A stretch of 64,000 nt of DNA from Henckelia pumila (lineage: Eukaryota; Streptophyta; Magnoliopsida; Lamiales; Gesneriaceae), in contig NC_133121.1 of NCBI RefSeq assembly GCF_033568475.1, forward strand, positions 4,216,001 through 4,280,000. The letters run 5' to 3'. Shown here piece after piece: positions 13,201 to 25,507 of this stretch (position 1 is the first letter of the stretch; each line of letters begins with the position of its first letter). The translations under genes were made by a program, and so were the position numbers. The notes below the pieces were generated by a model. It ran no database searches, had not been told where the DNA came from, and worked only from the letters and a program-made list of their open reading frames with translations.

Positions 13201-13563
13201 TTAATCCTCTGATATTAAAGCGACAACAAAATGCTCAGTTTGAACAAATTAAATTAGCCTAGTTAGAAAAGGGGGAAATATAATATTTTTTAAATTTCAC
13301 CAGCTCAACAATAAGAATTTGGACAGTTATTTTACAGTTCAACAATCAACAGGAAGAATAATAACAAATTCCTCAAAACCAAATTACATTAAAATATGAA
13401 ACTCAACATGGGAAAAATCACAAGAGTACCAAAATAAAAGATGTGACAGGTTAACAATTGATGATGCTTGTACTCAATCATTGAACTCCAAGAATGAACA
13501 GACAATCACAAGGAACGTTTAGGAATGTAAAAACTTTTGTTCTAAAGAGGTGCTGATCGATCA
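9473..13563. other. AT-rich intergenic region without a recognised gene
   Basis: It contains a TA microsatellite near 10195-10222, a strongly T-rich tract at about 10620-10775 whose phenylalanine-rich frame is an artefact of composition, and a small GC-richer island near 11445-11545 that I could not assign. The last part lies 3' of the receptor-kinase gene. No transposon boundaries were resolved. Confidence 0.6.
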
Positions 13564-15951
13564 TCACGAGCCAGTATTGTGCTGCGGTTCTTCGATATTA
13601 ACAATGTCGCCGCTCCGATCCTGTACATTCGAACGACAAATCTCCTGGATTCTACCGCAAACCTCGGTCATCGAAGGGCGTTTATCCGGGTACGGAGCAG
13701 TGCTATCAACTGCAAGCTGCAAGAGCTGAACCATATCTTCTTCGACGTTTTGATATCGAAGGAGTTCGAGATCAAACACTTCGGAAGTCCACTCTTCTCT
13801 AACAATGGACTGGACCCATCTTGGGAGATCCACCCCTTCCTCGTTTGTTAATGAATGAGTAGGAGCCTTGCCCGTCAGCAGCTCCAGCAGTAGAACTCCG
13901 AAACTATAGACATCTGCTTTTTGTGAGACTTTTCGAGGATCGGTTACCTCCGGTGCACGATAGCCGGCGACACGGTTAGGGGTGGTAGTAGGTCCTGCAA
14001 GCTGAGCAAGGCAAAAATCGGAGACACGGGCTTCATACGAAGTGGTGAGAAGGATGTTGGATGATTTGATGTTTCCATGGGAGAGTGTGGGGCTTTGGGA
14101 GTGAAGGTACGAGATTCCTCGCGCTGCACCGAGGGCGATGGCTGCCCTTGTCTCCCAGTTTAAGGGAGTCCTGCCGCCTCCCTTGTTTCCTGCGACATAA
14201 ATCCAATTAAAACTCATCAAACTCAATAAATTTGCTCCAATTGGAACCCCATTTGAGTACAGAATCACAGAGTTTTCAAAAGGAATCCTTCATTGACTTT
14301 GAGCTAATTAATGCAAGATAAATGATGTTAACTAGCTAGTTACTGCAAACATATAAAAAGGAAAAGGGATCAAAACAAACAGGCAGAAGGCATTATCATC
14401 AAAACTATAACCAAAATATATATAGTGTCTAATTCCGCATTCGCATCGCTAACTTTTTCCCAAACTATCCAAGTTTGCAGCCTTTTAAATAACTCAAAAT
14501 GACATTTTCAATAATCTGAACTAGACATAACAAGACAAGGAGTTGCAAATTATGTGCTGCAAACACAAAAACAACACTCATTCTCAGACACAGAGTATGT
14601 AAATAACTAAGGAATATGATTAACCTCAACAAGATGAAGAAGAATTCTCACCATGTAACAAAGCAGACAAACTCCCCCTTGGCAAATAATCATACACTAA
14701 CAGCTTCTCCTCCTTGTTATAGTAATAAGCTCTTAAAGGCACTAAATTTTCATGATCCAATCTTCCAACTTCCTCCATCTTTTCCCTAAACTCCCTCTCT
14801 CCCATGTTAGCATCCCTCAGCCGCTTCACCACCACCGCCAGCCCCGTCTCAAGCACAGCTTTATATGCGGTTCCGAATGTTCCCTTCCCCAAAACCTCAG
14901 CCGACGCCCTCAAAAGATCCTCCAAGTCGAAGTTCCACCCCGTTTTCCCCAGGAAAACAAGCCCTTTCTTCCCATCCACAACCACCTTTCCTTTCTCCCT
15001 CGACCCCAATGCCGCCGCGAAACTACCACCCGCGGCCCCATTTTTAACTTCGCTCTCTATTTTCTCCGGTGGGACTTCAAGATCTCTTACATTAGCCACC
15101 ACGCCTTCATTTTTTGATTTTTTTCTTTTTCCAGCGCACGCTCTGCACAAGCAGAATAACAGCAATAATAACACCAACAACCCGATTATCGAACCGATTA
15201 CAATCCCCGCAATCACCCCTGCAGAGAGCTTTTTCTTGGATTTTCCACCACCACCACCACCACAAGAATCCAGCGGAGAGCCACAGAGCGAATTTCCAAG
15301 AAAAGCACTCCTTGGCTTCCCCGAAAGATGCCCAGGAATCTCTCCAGTAAGATTATTAGAAGAAACATTGAACTGAAGTAAACCAGGCAAATTCAGATCA
15401 GGAACTTGACCAGAAAAGTGATTGTCCTGCAAGTAGAGCGTCCCCAAACGAGTCAATTTATTGAATGACGGCGAAATTTGGCCGGAGAAATTGTTGTCCG
15501 CCAAATTCACACGCACGAGAGACGACAAGGAGAACAAAGAATCCGGGATTTCGCCATCGAAAGAATTGTGCTGCAAATAGAGATTACGGAGTAAAGTCAG
15601 CGAAGAGAACAACTCCGGCGGCAGATTCCCCGACATCGAGTTGTAACGAAGACTGAGTGTATTCAGATTGGTCAAATTGGAGATCGTGTTGGGCGGAATC
15701 ACGCCGGACAGCCCCATTCCGGGAAAGTGGAGCTCCACAACAGTGGAATTCAACGGCGCATTGCACACGACCCCAGCCCACGAGCATGGAGTGGGCCTAT
15801 TTAGATCCCAGAGGCGGAGTCGTCCTCCGACGGCGGAGCGGAATGCAACGAGCGCCGCCCGCTCTCCGGCAATGTCCGCGGCGGCGAATGGCAGCAGAAT
15901 GGCGGCAGTGAGAAGGAGAGAAGCGCAGAAATCGGAATCGAAGCGCCTCAT
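13564..15951 (-). CDS. LRR receptor-like pseudokinase, RLK902/RKL1 type (641 aa)
   Basis: Two exons, 15951-14652 and 14189-13564, are joined in phase 1 across a 462-bp GT-AG intron, as usual for LRR-III kinases. Order: signal peptide (residues 1-25), N-terminal LRR cap with CSWAGVVCN, about five LRRs (70-205), a Gly-rich linker, a transmembrane helix (about 243-267), a basic stop-transfer stretch, then a kinase-like domain from about 340. The glycine loop GKGTFGTAYKA and the lysine in VVKRL (about 377) are present. The catalytic loop reads HGNIKSSN (about 471) instead of HRD. The Mg-binding DFG reads DFC (about 492, codon TGC). Relatives in Arabidopsis already lack HRD and are called inactive, but they keep DFG. 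It is a plasma-membrane protein that probably acts by scaffolding or binding a co-receptor. No frame break was seen. Confidence 0.95.
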
Positions 15952-16917
15952 CGATGATCCCCGCGATCTTGGAAGCAGCGGAGGTAGATTTGCGTGAAAT
16001 TTGTTGAGGTTTGAAGAAGTTTAAGGAGTGGGTTTCATGTCTGATTAGTTGTCTGAGTCTGAGTCAGTATAAACAGTGAACTGTTACTGGATTGGCCATT
16101 TAATGTCATATTCCTCCAATAACAATCACCATTCCCCCAAAAAATAAAATTATTTTAAATTTTTATTTATTTATTTATTTATTAGTACCATCACATTATT
16201 CAAATTTTGAAATTTCAATTAACGGGCAAAAGTCATTCAATTTTTATAAAATAATATCGACTCTTTCTTTTTCTTTCACAAATTCATGCATTGAATTTGT
16301 TTGGATAGATTTTTTTTTTCCCGAGTTTGAATCCTCAGATAATTAATTTGAGCTAGCTTTTTTATCATTACAAAATCTATATCATCTAGAGTCATTTTCT
16401 TTTATTCCAAATATGTTTGGATTATGGTATTTGATGCCACCAACTACATTTGAAAATTAGATTTGAAATTATTTCTCTTCTTAAACTGGGAGATTTGGAA
16501 TTTCTTGTTTTGATCTAAACCAACTAGTAGCTTAATAATTCTGACACCAAACATCAAGATTTCAATGTATCGGATTCAATGCATAATTATAAAAAAAACG
16601 TTTTAACTTTGTCGCACAATATTTAATCAAGTGTAGTTTACTTACCTAACTCAGTTTACAAGTTATTTTGTTAATCCGTTTATTTTATTGTTGTGCACTA
16701 AAATACAGCGATTGCGAGTTTCACTATTATAAAATAAAAATAAAAAAACTCTCGAAAACAAAAGTTAATGTGTTTTATAGTCCAAAGTTGGGTACCATAA
16801 AAACAATATGGTTTTATTACGTATTAATAATAAATATATGATTATATATATTTATTAAATTTAAATATACAAAATTAATGGTGTTTTGTTAATTTTTTGA
16901 AATAAGCGCTTCTTTCC

Positions 16918-16976
<59 letters not shown>

Positions 16977-19900
16977 GTGATTTATTTTTTTTTTATTTTT
17001 AAAAGAAAATCAAAATATCAAGTTTAGTTAGCTATATATAGAGAGAATGTTAGGAATAAGTGAATAACACATGAAACAGGCCAAATGACCAATGCGATTA
17101 GTTATAGTGCCATTCCTAAATAAGATAGCAAAGACATAAACATTTTAAATCAATGGTTGTTCCCCAATGATTATTATTAAAAATATATTACAAAATTATT
17201 ATTCTTATTTTTAAGTATTAATTGTTCAGTACTAAAATACTTTTTCAATTTTTTTTAACAAATTGAATATCTTAATAAATTGTCAACGAGTTTAATAATA
17301 CTAGTATTTTTTAAAACAATTATTATCATGATTGAATAGATCTAAATATAAAAGATTCAACCTGCCATTTGCTTGCGATTACATATATAAATAAGCGCTC
17401 ACAAGAGATCATGTCCCTATAGATGGAGTAGCTAAGTATTTGAAAAATGATCATAGTTTTTTTCTATTAATATTTTATTGGACGAGTTTGTCACGATTTG
17501 TCCAATATAGTTAATTTGACTAGTATGACTGTATGGTTTGCAAGCTATTATGTTAAGTGCATTAGACTGAGAATTTATCTAGTACACATCAAAACTAACA
17601 ATTGTGAATTTTCACATGTCACATAAAAAAAGAAAGAAAAAGAAACTACTGAATCAATAGAAAATGAATTATACATAATTACTATAATACCAAGAATTAA
17701 GAGCAGCACCGACATTATGATATTTATTGAATAAAATCAGATTCTCACTTTCATAATTTCGTTGACGAATATTATCCTTTTATTATTTTTTTTAAAATAT
17801 TTATTGATGGACTAGTTTGCAGGAATTAACCATTTGCAAAAAAAGGTAAATGTTTTTAAGTCAACGATTTGAATAATCATTTCATGAAAAGTTGTGGGTA
17901 ATATATACATGTATTTTGAATACGATTATGCATTTCATTAATTAATTTCTCATGTAGAAAAAGGAAAAATAAGAAGCTAATTTATGGGTATTTTGCTAAA
18001 AAAAAAAAAAAAAGGAAAAAATGAATGATACCATTTTTACGGAAAATTTATTTTGCGAATTTTCCCAAAAGATGAATTTGTTCTCAATATTAATAATGTT
18101 GAGACTGAATATTTTATTAATCTAGAGACATATTAAATCGATAAATCGATAAATTATTGATTTAAAGAGTATTTTTTTGATTTAACGAACTTAAATTTGA
18201 TTACATAAAAATTAACAATCGTGTTTTATTAATGTTCATATCATATTTATTTAATTAATATAAAAAATACAATTCATTGTACATATATATTTACTATTTT
18301 ATAAAACTCGAGCCACTTTTAAAAACTATTTTGATACGTTTTGATGACACCAAAGTACATTTATCATTTAACCCTTGGTAGTTATTTAAAATTTTATATA
18401 TTTACATTGAAAAAAAGAAAAAAAAATAGGTGAAAAACAAAAAACAAAAAAAAATTACCTTGCATTTTGAGAACTGCAATTTACCATATTATTAATAACT
18501 GCACTAACTTCTCCGAAAAATTCGATCCTACAACATGAGTTTTATCCCATGTAATAGGTGAAAGCACATGATTGGTCAAATTATGCGGGTTCCACATGAT
18601 TAATTATTAATTATTAATTTATGATATTAGCATAAAAGTTTTTTTTAAAAAAAAAAAAATTATCTTATTAATTTAGCATATTGGTCTAATTTCGAATTGA
18701 TAAAAATAATTATTTATTAAAAGTCATTAGTTTATCGAATATTAATTTATAAGAACTAAATAACGAGAAAAAAGTGAAACTTTTCCTAATTAACAAAATA
18801 AGTAAATTTAGAAAATTAAATAAGTTTGGTCGACAATGAACAGAAAACTGATATTAATTTTAAAAATTAATATTTAATTGTATATAGGTTTAAGATTTAA
18901 AGTATTATAAATTATTTGGTTCGCAAAATTTCCCCCGATTTTTTGTAAAATATAAAGTATATAATAGTGGTTAGTGAAAGAAAGTGTCTGGACTCCTAAT
19001 CATAGAATACACCTAATAATAATAAATAACTAAAATAAATGTGACAGACAACTACGATAAATCGTTCCATCTTAGTCTAATTATTGCCATTTGCCAACTA
19101 AAAAGTTTGCCCAATCGAGTTGTGTCGTGACTTGGTTTTTTATGATTATTGAGAATAAATTAATAAGTTTATTTTTGTTAATTATACATTAAGAAAAAGT
19201 TAGTGTGGATAAATAAGTTTATTTCTGCTAATTATGTATTATACGTGATAAATTGCAACGACATATCACATGTCAATCAAATCAAGGACCAGACCATGCA
19301 AAATATTTCCCTGTCTATAAAATTTATTTTTAAAAAAACTACAACAATAATACAATATCACAAGGAAAAAGGAGAAGATATTTATAAAAATCCCACATTT
19401 CATTAAAAAAGAGAATAAAATCTCATATCCGTGACTGGAGTAATCAAAATAGGTAGGATCAAGTGGTTTTGAATTTTCAATAGTATTATGATAGTGTTAT
19501 GTTCAATTGGAATTTATTTTTCATATTCTTTGAGGAATATTTTTCTCCGAAATATCTTATTGTATATCCTTGTTTTAGCCTCTGTACTTAAAGGAAATAT
19601 ATATTTGTAGTTAGGAAGTTTTTTCTGATCCATATTGTGTAATATATATACATTGTTATTGTGAATAAGAGAACGAGAAAATTGGGTGGAAAAATTTGTC
19701 AAATAGAGTTGAAATTACTGAAGTATGGTTGATGAGTTATAAATGATTCATATTATTTATAATGAATTAATTTTTATTATAATTGAAGAAATTTAAAATA
19801 TTTACATTATTTATAGTTATTAGGTATGATTGATGAATTCTCAATTTTAATCTTCTGTTTATAATGTCTTATATGTGGTTATCCGTTTGAAAATTTTTGA

Positions 19901-20257
19901 AAGATTTATATTATTTATAATAATTTATATTTGATTTTTAAAAAAAATATTTGATCTGTTTTTTAATTTTTGATGGGTTAACCCACATAACCTGCAACCT
20001 CTGCGTCATGTCAGGATTTTGGCGAACCAAAACGGACAATCCGTTTTGATAGTTCTATTTATTACCAAAAATATATAGTTAGATAATAAAGAAAAAACAA
20101 TTCACGAGTTACGTATAAAAAATTTATTTAAACAAAACAGTGTATTCTTGACTACAAAAAAAGAACAAGTAAAGGGATGCCAAAGTTTGTGACTCTGTAG
20201 ATATGCCACTTATTAGATATACAACAGTAAAGTATAGCAAGGAAACATGGCTAAAGT
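15952..20257. other. AT-rich intergenic region between the receptor-kinase and DJ-1 genes
   Basis: The first ~130 bases are the likely 5' UTR and promoter of the receptor kinase. The rest is AT-rich and full of homopolymers. A stretch around 19440-19700 (TATA-like and ATATATACATTG segments) is reminiscent of a Copia LTR, but I could not find matching ends. No gene is supported here. Confidence 0.6.
16918..16976. repeat. AAT trinucleotide microsatellite, about 19 copies
   Basis: An uninterrupted run of AAT units; likely length-polymorphic. Confidence 0.97.
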
Positions 20258-23200
20258 CTAGAATGTCACGTGCAGACCGAGAAGTGCCATGAACTGCGAT
20301 ATGAACTCGGGATGACCGGGCCAAGCCGCACCAGTGACAAGGTTACCGTCAGTGAAGCAACGATCGATTGGTTCGGGTTCTAGCCATGTTGCCCCTGCCA
20401 GAACAACATTAAGCTTCACAGCAGGATATGCAGTACATTTCTTGCCCTGATGAAAACATTTGAAAAAATAACATTAGCCATATTTCCAATTAATTGTGCA
20501 ACTAAATTGAAACAATGAAACAAAGAAAAGGTGCAGCACATGAAATTATTATTCGAAATGATCATGCATATGTACTTGCATTAGCTATCTAACGATGCAG
20601 GGGTGTGAAAAGCTACCTTCAGAACACCAGCAGCTGATAAAATTTGTTGTCCATGGCATATTGATGCTACCGGCTTCCCAGATTCCATAAATTCCTTCAC
20701 CAATTTAAGCACACTTTCATCCAATGCCAAGTATTCTGGAGCTCGGCCCCCGGGGATCACCAGGCCATCATAGCTAGAAGCATTCAAACCTTCAAAATTG
20801 GCGTTCAGAGAGAACTGGTGGCCAGGCTTCTCACTATATGTTTGGTCGCCTTCAAAATCGTGAACAGCTGTCGGGCAATTATCACCCGCCTTTTTTCCAG
20901 GGCATACGGCATCCACGTGGCATTCGAGAGCTTGCAGAGATTGGAAAGGAACCATTACCTCGTAGTCTTCCATGTAATCCTGCATTATGTTGCAACCGCA
21001 AAAGAACATAACTAATGAATAATGCAAATTTCCAAAAGTGGCAACACTAACAAGAACTGAACTAAATCATAAAAGGGTAAGTAAATTAATGTGTATGAAT
21101 AGTTAGTTACCAATCACATTTGAGACACGGAGGACACTCAACATAAACATAGCATGATCAGAAGATGATGTGCAGAAACTACACATGTCCCTATTAAGAT
21201 TCACCGTGGTAGACGAAGATTATGATATAAGAGTCATGTAAACCCAATATGTTTTATTCAGTTGGCCCTGGGTAAAGTTGGCCCCGAGAGGCATCTATCT
21301 GTCTTCTATGATCTGATCAATATGCATATATATATGCCTCAGTATTTATTCTTGACATATATTTTCTGAAATCTGTCACACACGAGACATGTTAAGTATA
21401 AATATGATTATTGGAACGTCTCTCATGAGTTTGAGTTTTTTTTTACAGAAATGAGTTTTTATACTAGCTATCAGCCTCGAAATAAAAAAAACTAAGGGAA
21501 TTGTATCATTACCCCACAGAGAAATAAAATTCGCTTTCCGGAACCAGATATTTTGGCTCCTAGCGCCTTGATAAATAGTTGAATGAACTCGGGATGCCCC
21601 TCATAAGTAGCTCCAGTTATGAGGTTCCCTTCACTGGTGCAGAAGGCCATTGTGTCTGGTTCTACCCAATGAGCACCCGCAGCAATAAGTGCATGTTTCA
21701 CAGCAGGATATGCAGTACACTTTCGGCCTTTTACAATACCAGCTGCAGCCAAAATCAGTTGTCCATGGCATATGGAGGCAATTGGCTTTTGAAACTCCTC
21801 AAATTTCTTGACCAAGTTTACCACAGATTCATTTATTGCGAGATATTCTGGGGCACGTCCTCCTGGAATGATTAGTCCATCATATTTGGCAGCATCTACT
21901 TCATCAAAAGTTGCATTGAGCGAAAAGTTGTGACCCCGGGACTCAGAATAGGTCTGCAAAAAGGCGATATAGAAAGTTCAAAAGAAAGCTAATGGAAATA
22001 CTTGACTCATTTGGCACACACAAGCAACACAGCTCCAAAAAGTAAAAGAGCGGCAGGATCGTTTCACTCACACTTGCAAAGAAATCCAAACAGAGACGAA
22101 ACTATTACCCTGACAAAATGCATAACAGAACACATAATGGATAACCAGAAAGAGCAAGTTCGGGAAAAAGGTAGTCATCATAAAGCAAGCATATTAATAT
22201 GACAGCATACATTAAATTGATTCAAAGTTGTACAATAATCACTTCAAACGTCCCGTCATTATTGTTTTCTCGTCTTCAGATACATATAAATTGATTCGGG
22301 CTATTAGAAAACAACTATCTTGCTTTCTTCTACTATAAACAACTGCATAAAACCATTTTTCCCAAAAGTTTGAGCTTACAACTCACAAGAGATGATTCAA
22401 ACAATAGTTTTATACTTCTAGGATGCTCCCTCACGGGTAGGTTGAATATAACTTACAAGGGAATGAACATCTTAAATCAACATCCAAGACTTCACACATG
22501 CACATTAGTCAAATATTAAACATCAAAGACCAAGCAATACCAACTTAATGAAATATAATGGGGATCGCACACCAAATATTTTGAATTTTTGACCTCTTCC
22601 GCCTGAAAAGCAAGTTGAAACCTCTCTTTATCCAAAGCTCGGACAAATGATAGGTAACACCAAAAATAGTTTTATATTTCAAGCCATAAACAGTATACTT
22701 AAGTAAAACATCACTCATCAGACGAGAATACTGCCCAGAATCCTATAAAATTCCAAAAATGCAAAATAAAAAAGAGAAAGAAAAAGAAAAAGGCATAACT
22801 TTCAAACTTCAGCTAGTACCATCGTATGCATCACAATAAACAAAAGCTTCCCCTTGTAACAATTGAATGTCGGTCAAGCAAACACTTAATTGGGTGTGTA
22901 AACAGCACAAAAACTATCAAAATAAAGATAGAATCCAGTAAAAACCATAAAAAAATCCATTCAGAAATAGCAAAAGATGTGAAGTTATTATCTATTATCT
23001 AATTAGTAATTTCCAAACAAACCTGGTGGCCCAAAGAATCGTGAATCGCGGTACGACATATGTCGCCGGCTTTCTTCCCGGGGCAAACTGCATCAACTGA
23101 CAGCCCATACGCCAGCAATGCTTGAAATGGCACCATAACCTGCACATATTCAATCAAAATCACTTAGAAAACTTCAAAAGTTGAAGCTTTGAGGAAAAAA

Positions 23201-23271
23201 AAAAATCGGGTAACCTCGTAATCCTCGACATAATCTCCGCATAATAAGAGAACCCTTTTCTGAGATGCCAT
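20258..23271 (-). CDS. DJ1D: DJ-1/PfpI family protein, DJ-1 homolog D type (388 aa)
   Basis: Five exons, all phase 0 and GT-AG: 23271-23215, 23139-23023, 21953-21513, 20979-20617 and 20446-20258 (1167 nt including the stop). The protein is two tandem DJ-1/PfpI domains. Each repeats the series DY(V/M)[24 protein letters not shown](I/V)[11 protein letters not shown] and ASICHGQ. The cysteine in each ICHG is the nucleophilic-elbow cysteine. Plant DJ-1D is a glyoxalase III that converts methylglyoxal to lactate without glutathione, which fits the two-domain form. The length agrees with the Arabidopsis protein (about 390). Exons 3-4 and 4-5 repeat the domain at the same relative intron positions, so the gene structure records the internal duplication. 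No sorting signal is seen, so it is likely cytosolic or nuclear. Confidence 0.95.
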
Positions 23272-23540
23272 TTTCCGACACGCAAAGATGATATGAAGTT
23301 CTTCAACACTGTTCTACTTTCTTTCTTTCTTCGTTCTCCGTGGGGCGTATGAATACTTCTGGATAATTCTCAGTTTCGGACTGGTACAGCTTCTATTATA
23401 CGACGTAAAAAATGTGTTTATTTTATTTTATTATTTATTAATAAGATTAAGATACGTCCTTAATTTAATTTTTTAAGAAATATCTCAAAACTTCATTGAT
23501 TATTATTATTTTTTTTTAAAAATTAATAGAGTAAAATTTG

Positions 23541-23757
23541 AAATTTCCAAACTTCAACGGATGGGCAGATAATTTCATTTTTTTTAATCACATTTGGGTA
23601 TGGGAAATTATATTAAAAGTAAAAAAAATTATCGAGAAATATATTTTTATTATGTCTAGATAAAAAATAATAATTTAATATGATTTTCAATACCCAAATG
23701 TGATTTAAAAAAAAAAAAAAAGAGTTCAAATTATGTGCCATTGGCCATTTCATTCCT
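23541..23757. mobile_element. MITE-like inverted-repeat element
   Basis: AATCACATTTGGGTAT at about 23586 and its inverse ATACCCAAATGTGATT at about 23690 head longer imperfect arms. These extend outward through T/A runs and GGCANATAATTT, and inward to ATATTAAA. There is no coding capacity. The outer ends and TSD are uncertain, so the span is approximate. The rest of the 23272-24433 gap is AT-rich and has no gene. Confidence 0.5.
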
Positions 23758-24433
23758 TACAATAAACATAAACCAAGTTGCAAAGTTTTAAGCATTATTA
23801 CACTGTAATACTAATATATAATACACATGAAGAACATTAATTAATAAATACCAAAAAATAATAATCGCGTGTAAAACATTTTCAGTTTCTTTTGATTTTT
23901 TTATTATTTAAATAACTTATATTTGACTTTCTAATCGTCATCATAACGTTACTAAAATTCAAATGATGATGAGATAATAGTTTTTAATTATATATACACA
24001 ACCGAAATAACTCCATTTTCAGCACTCATTATAATTTTTTTTTAATATATTACCATCAACATAAAAATTCATATGTAATTAAACAATTTTATGAAAACCC
24101 CATACCAAATTGTATAAAGATTTCTCACTGCCTTCATTTCTTTTAATATTTATTATTAGTATATTTATAATATCAATTATTGCATAAAATTATGCCTAAA
24201 GAAACACTTATGAATACAAAATTAATTTGCTCAAGCATAAGCTGTACCGTATCTTTATGGATCTAATTAAATAAACAATATCAGATATCCCAACATGTGG
24301 AGCAGATCTCCATGTCTCGGTGTTTGGTGTCTGTCTGATTATGGTATAGTGAGAGTGTGGGTCTCTGTAATTTTGTATAAGATTTTAGGATGAAGTTCTT
24401 ACTAAAAAATAAAAAAAAATTACTGATGAATAT

Positions 24434-24710
24434 TGTTGTGAAAAAGTAAAAATTTATGATAAAAAGTAAAAATTTCAAAACTCAAAATATATCAAACTTT
24501 ACACTTTATAATATTTTTCTCTCAACTCAATTGTATTTTTCATCACAAATGAAGACCTATTTATAGATCCACATTTGAGATTAGTCCAAAAATAAATACA
24601 TCATCATCTACATCATCACACACTAATTTTCCACATTTTACAACTCAATATTCAACATTCAATATTCAATATTCAACATAATATTAATAATAATAATATA
24701 TTTTTCAACA
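24434..24710 (-). repeat. 3' LTR of the outer Copia element
   Basis: 277 bp, nearly identical to 39979-40255. It starts TGTTGTGAAAAAG and ends TTTTTCAACA on the plus strand. The adjoining plus-strand CTCCCCCTTG (24711-24720) is the complement of a purine-rich AAGGGGGAG polypurine tract, which places this copy at the 3' end. Confidence 0.95.
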
Positions 24711-25077
24711 CTCCCCCTTGTGATGATGATCGTGATATGATGACCGTCTTCATTACGTGTTTTATACTGCCTCATTAAAAACCTTACTAGGAAAAACCCA
24801 GTGAGATAAAAACCATAGTAAGGAAAAAAGAGTGCAGCCACGTAAACTCTCCCTCATGTTAACATGAATGATTCTTCACATATTCCGCAAATTGCGCATC
24901 CCAATGTTGTATATATGTTTTCTGAATATCGTCGTGAAAAGTGCCTTTGTGAAGATATCTGATGAGTTCTCACTTGATTGAATATAATCAGATATCAATA
25001 TCTTTATTCTTCTCAAGCTCTTGAGTGTAGGCAAAGAACTTTGGAGGTATAATCAGATATCAATATCTTTATTCTTC

Positions 25078-25507
25078 TCATGCAGCATTGTCTTCATACA
25101 ACGTCACAGGCTTCTTGTCTAATGATAATCCACAAGAAGTTTGGATATGTTGTGTCATTGATTTTAGCCAAACACATTCACGGCTTGCTTCATGTAGCGC
25201 AATAATCTCAGCGTGATTTGATGAAGTTGTTACGAGTGTTTGTTTATGTGAACGCCAAGAAATTGCGGTGCCTCCACGAGTAAATACATATCCGGTTTGG
25301 GAACATGACTTATGTGGATCAGATAAATATCCAGCATCGGCATAACCAATGATACTTTGATTGGTGTCTTTTGAGTACAAAAGTCCCAAATCTGTCGTTC
25401 CTCGTAGATAACGAAATATATGTTTAATTCCGTTCCAGTGCCTCTTTGTTGGATATGAACTGAATCTTGCCAATAAATTTACAGCAAAAGATATATCTGG
25501 TCTAGTG
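25078..25507 (-). pseudogene. RNase H tail of the outer Copia pol
   Basis: It encodes RPDISFAVNLLARFSSYPTK through RYLRGT, the DAGYLSDP segment of the Copia RNase H, SWRSHKQ and EYxAL-like HAEIIAL. It continues the RT reading frame that stops at 35022, on the far side of the inner insertion: joined at the TSD, the frame reads NFT-RPD. It is followed at 24985-25080 by a local duplication of the 30-bp run ending TTTATTCTTCTCA, and ends with DNAA. Confidence 0.9.

Noticed and set aside
14804..15376. 190-codon open frame on the plus strand
   Set aside because: Antisense to the receptor-kinase exon; Pro/Ser-rich reading is a shadow of the GC-rich coding strand.
19440..19720. Possible solo Copia LTR
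   Set aside because: TATA-like and LTR-like composition, but no TG/CA ends with matching target duplications were found.
20258..20446. Apparent one-base frameshift in the last DJ-1D exon
   Set aside because: It came from my own mis-aligned reading of one line. On recount the exon is 189 nt and in frame to the stop.
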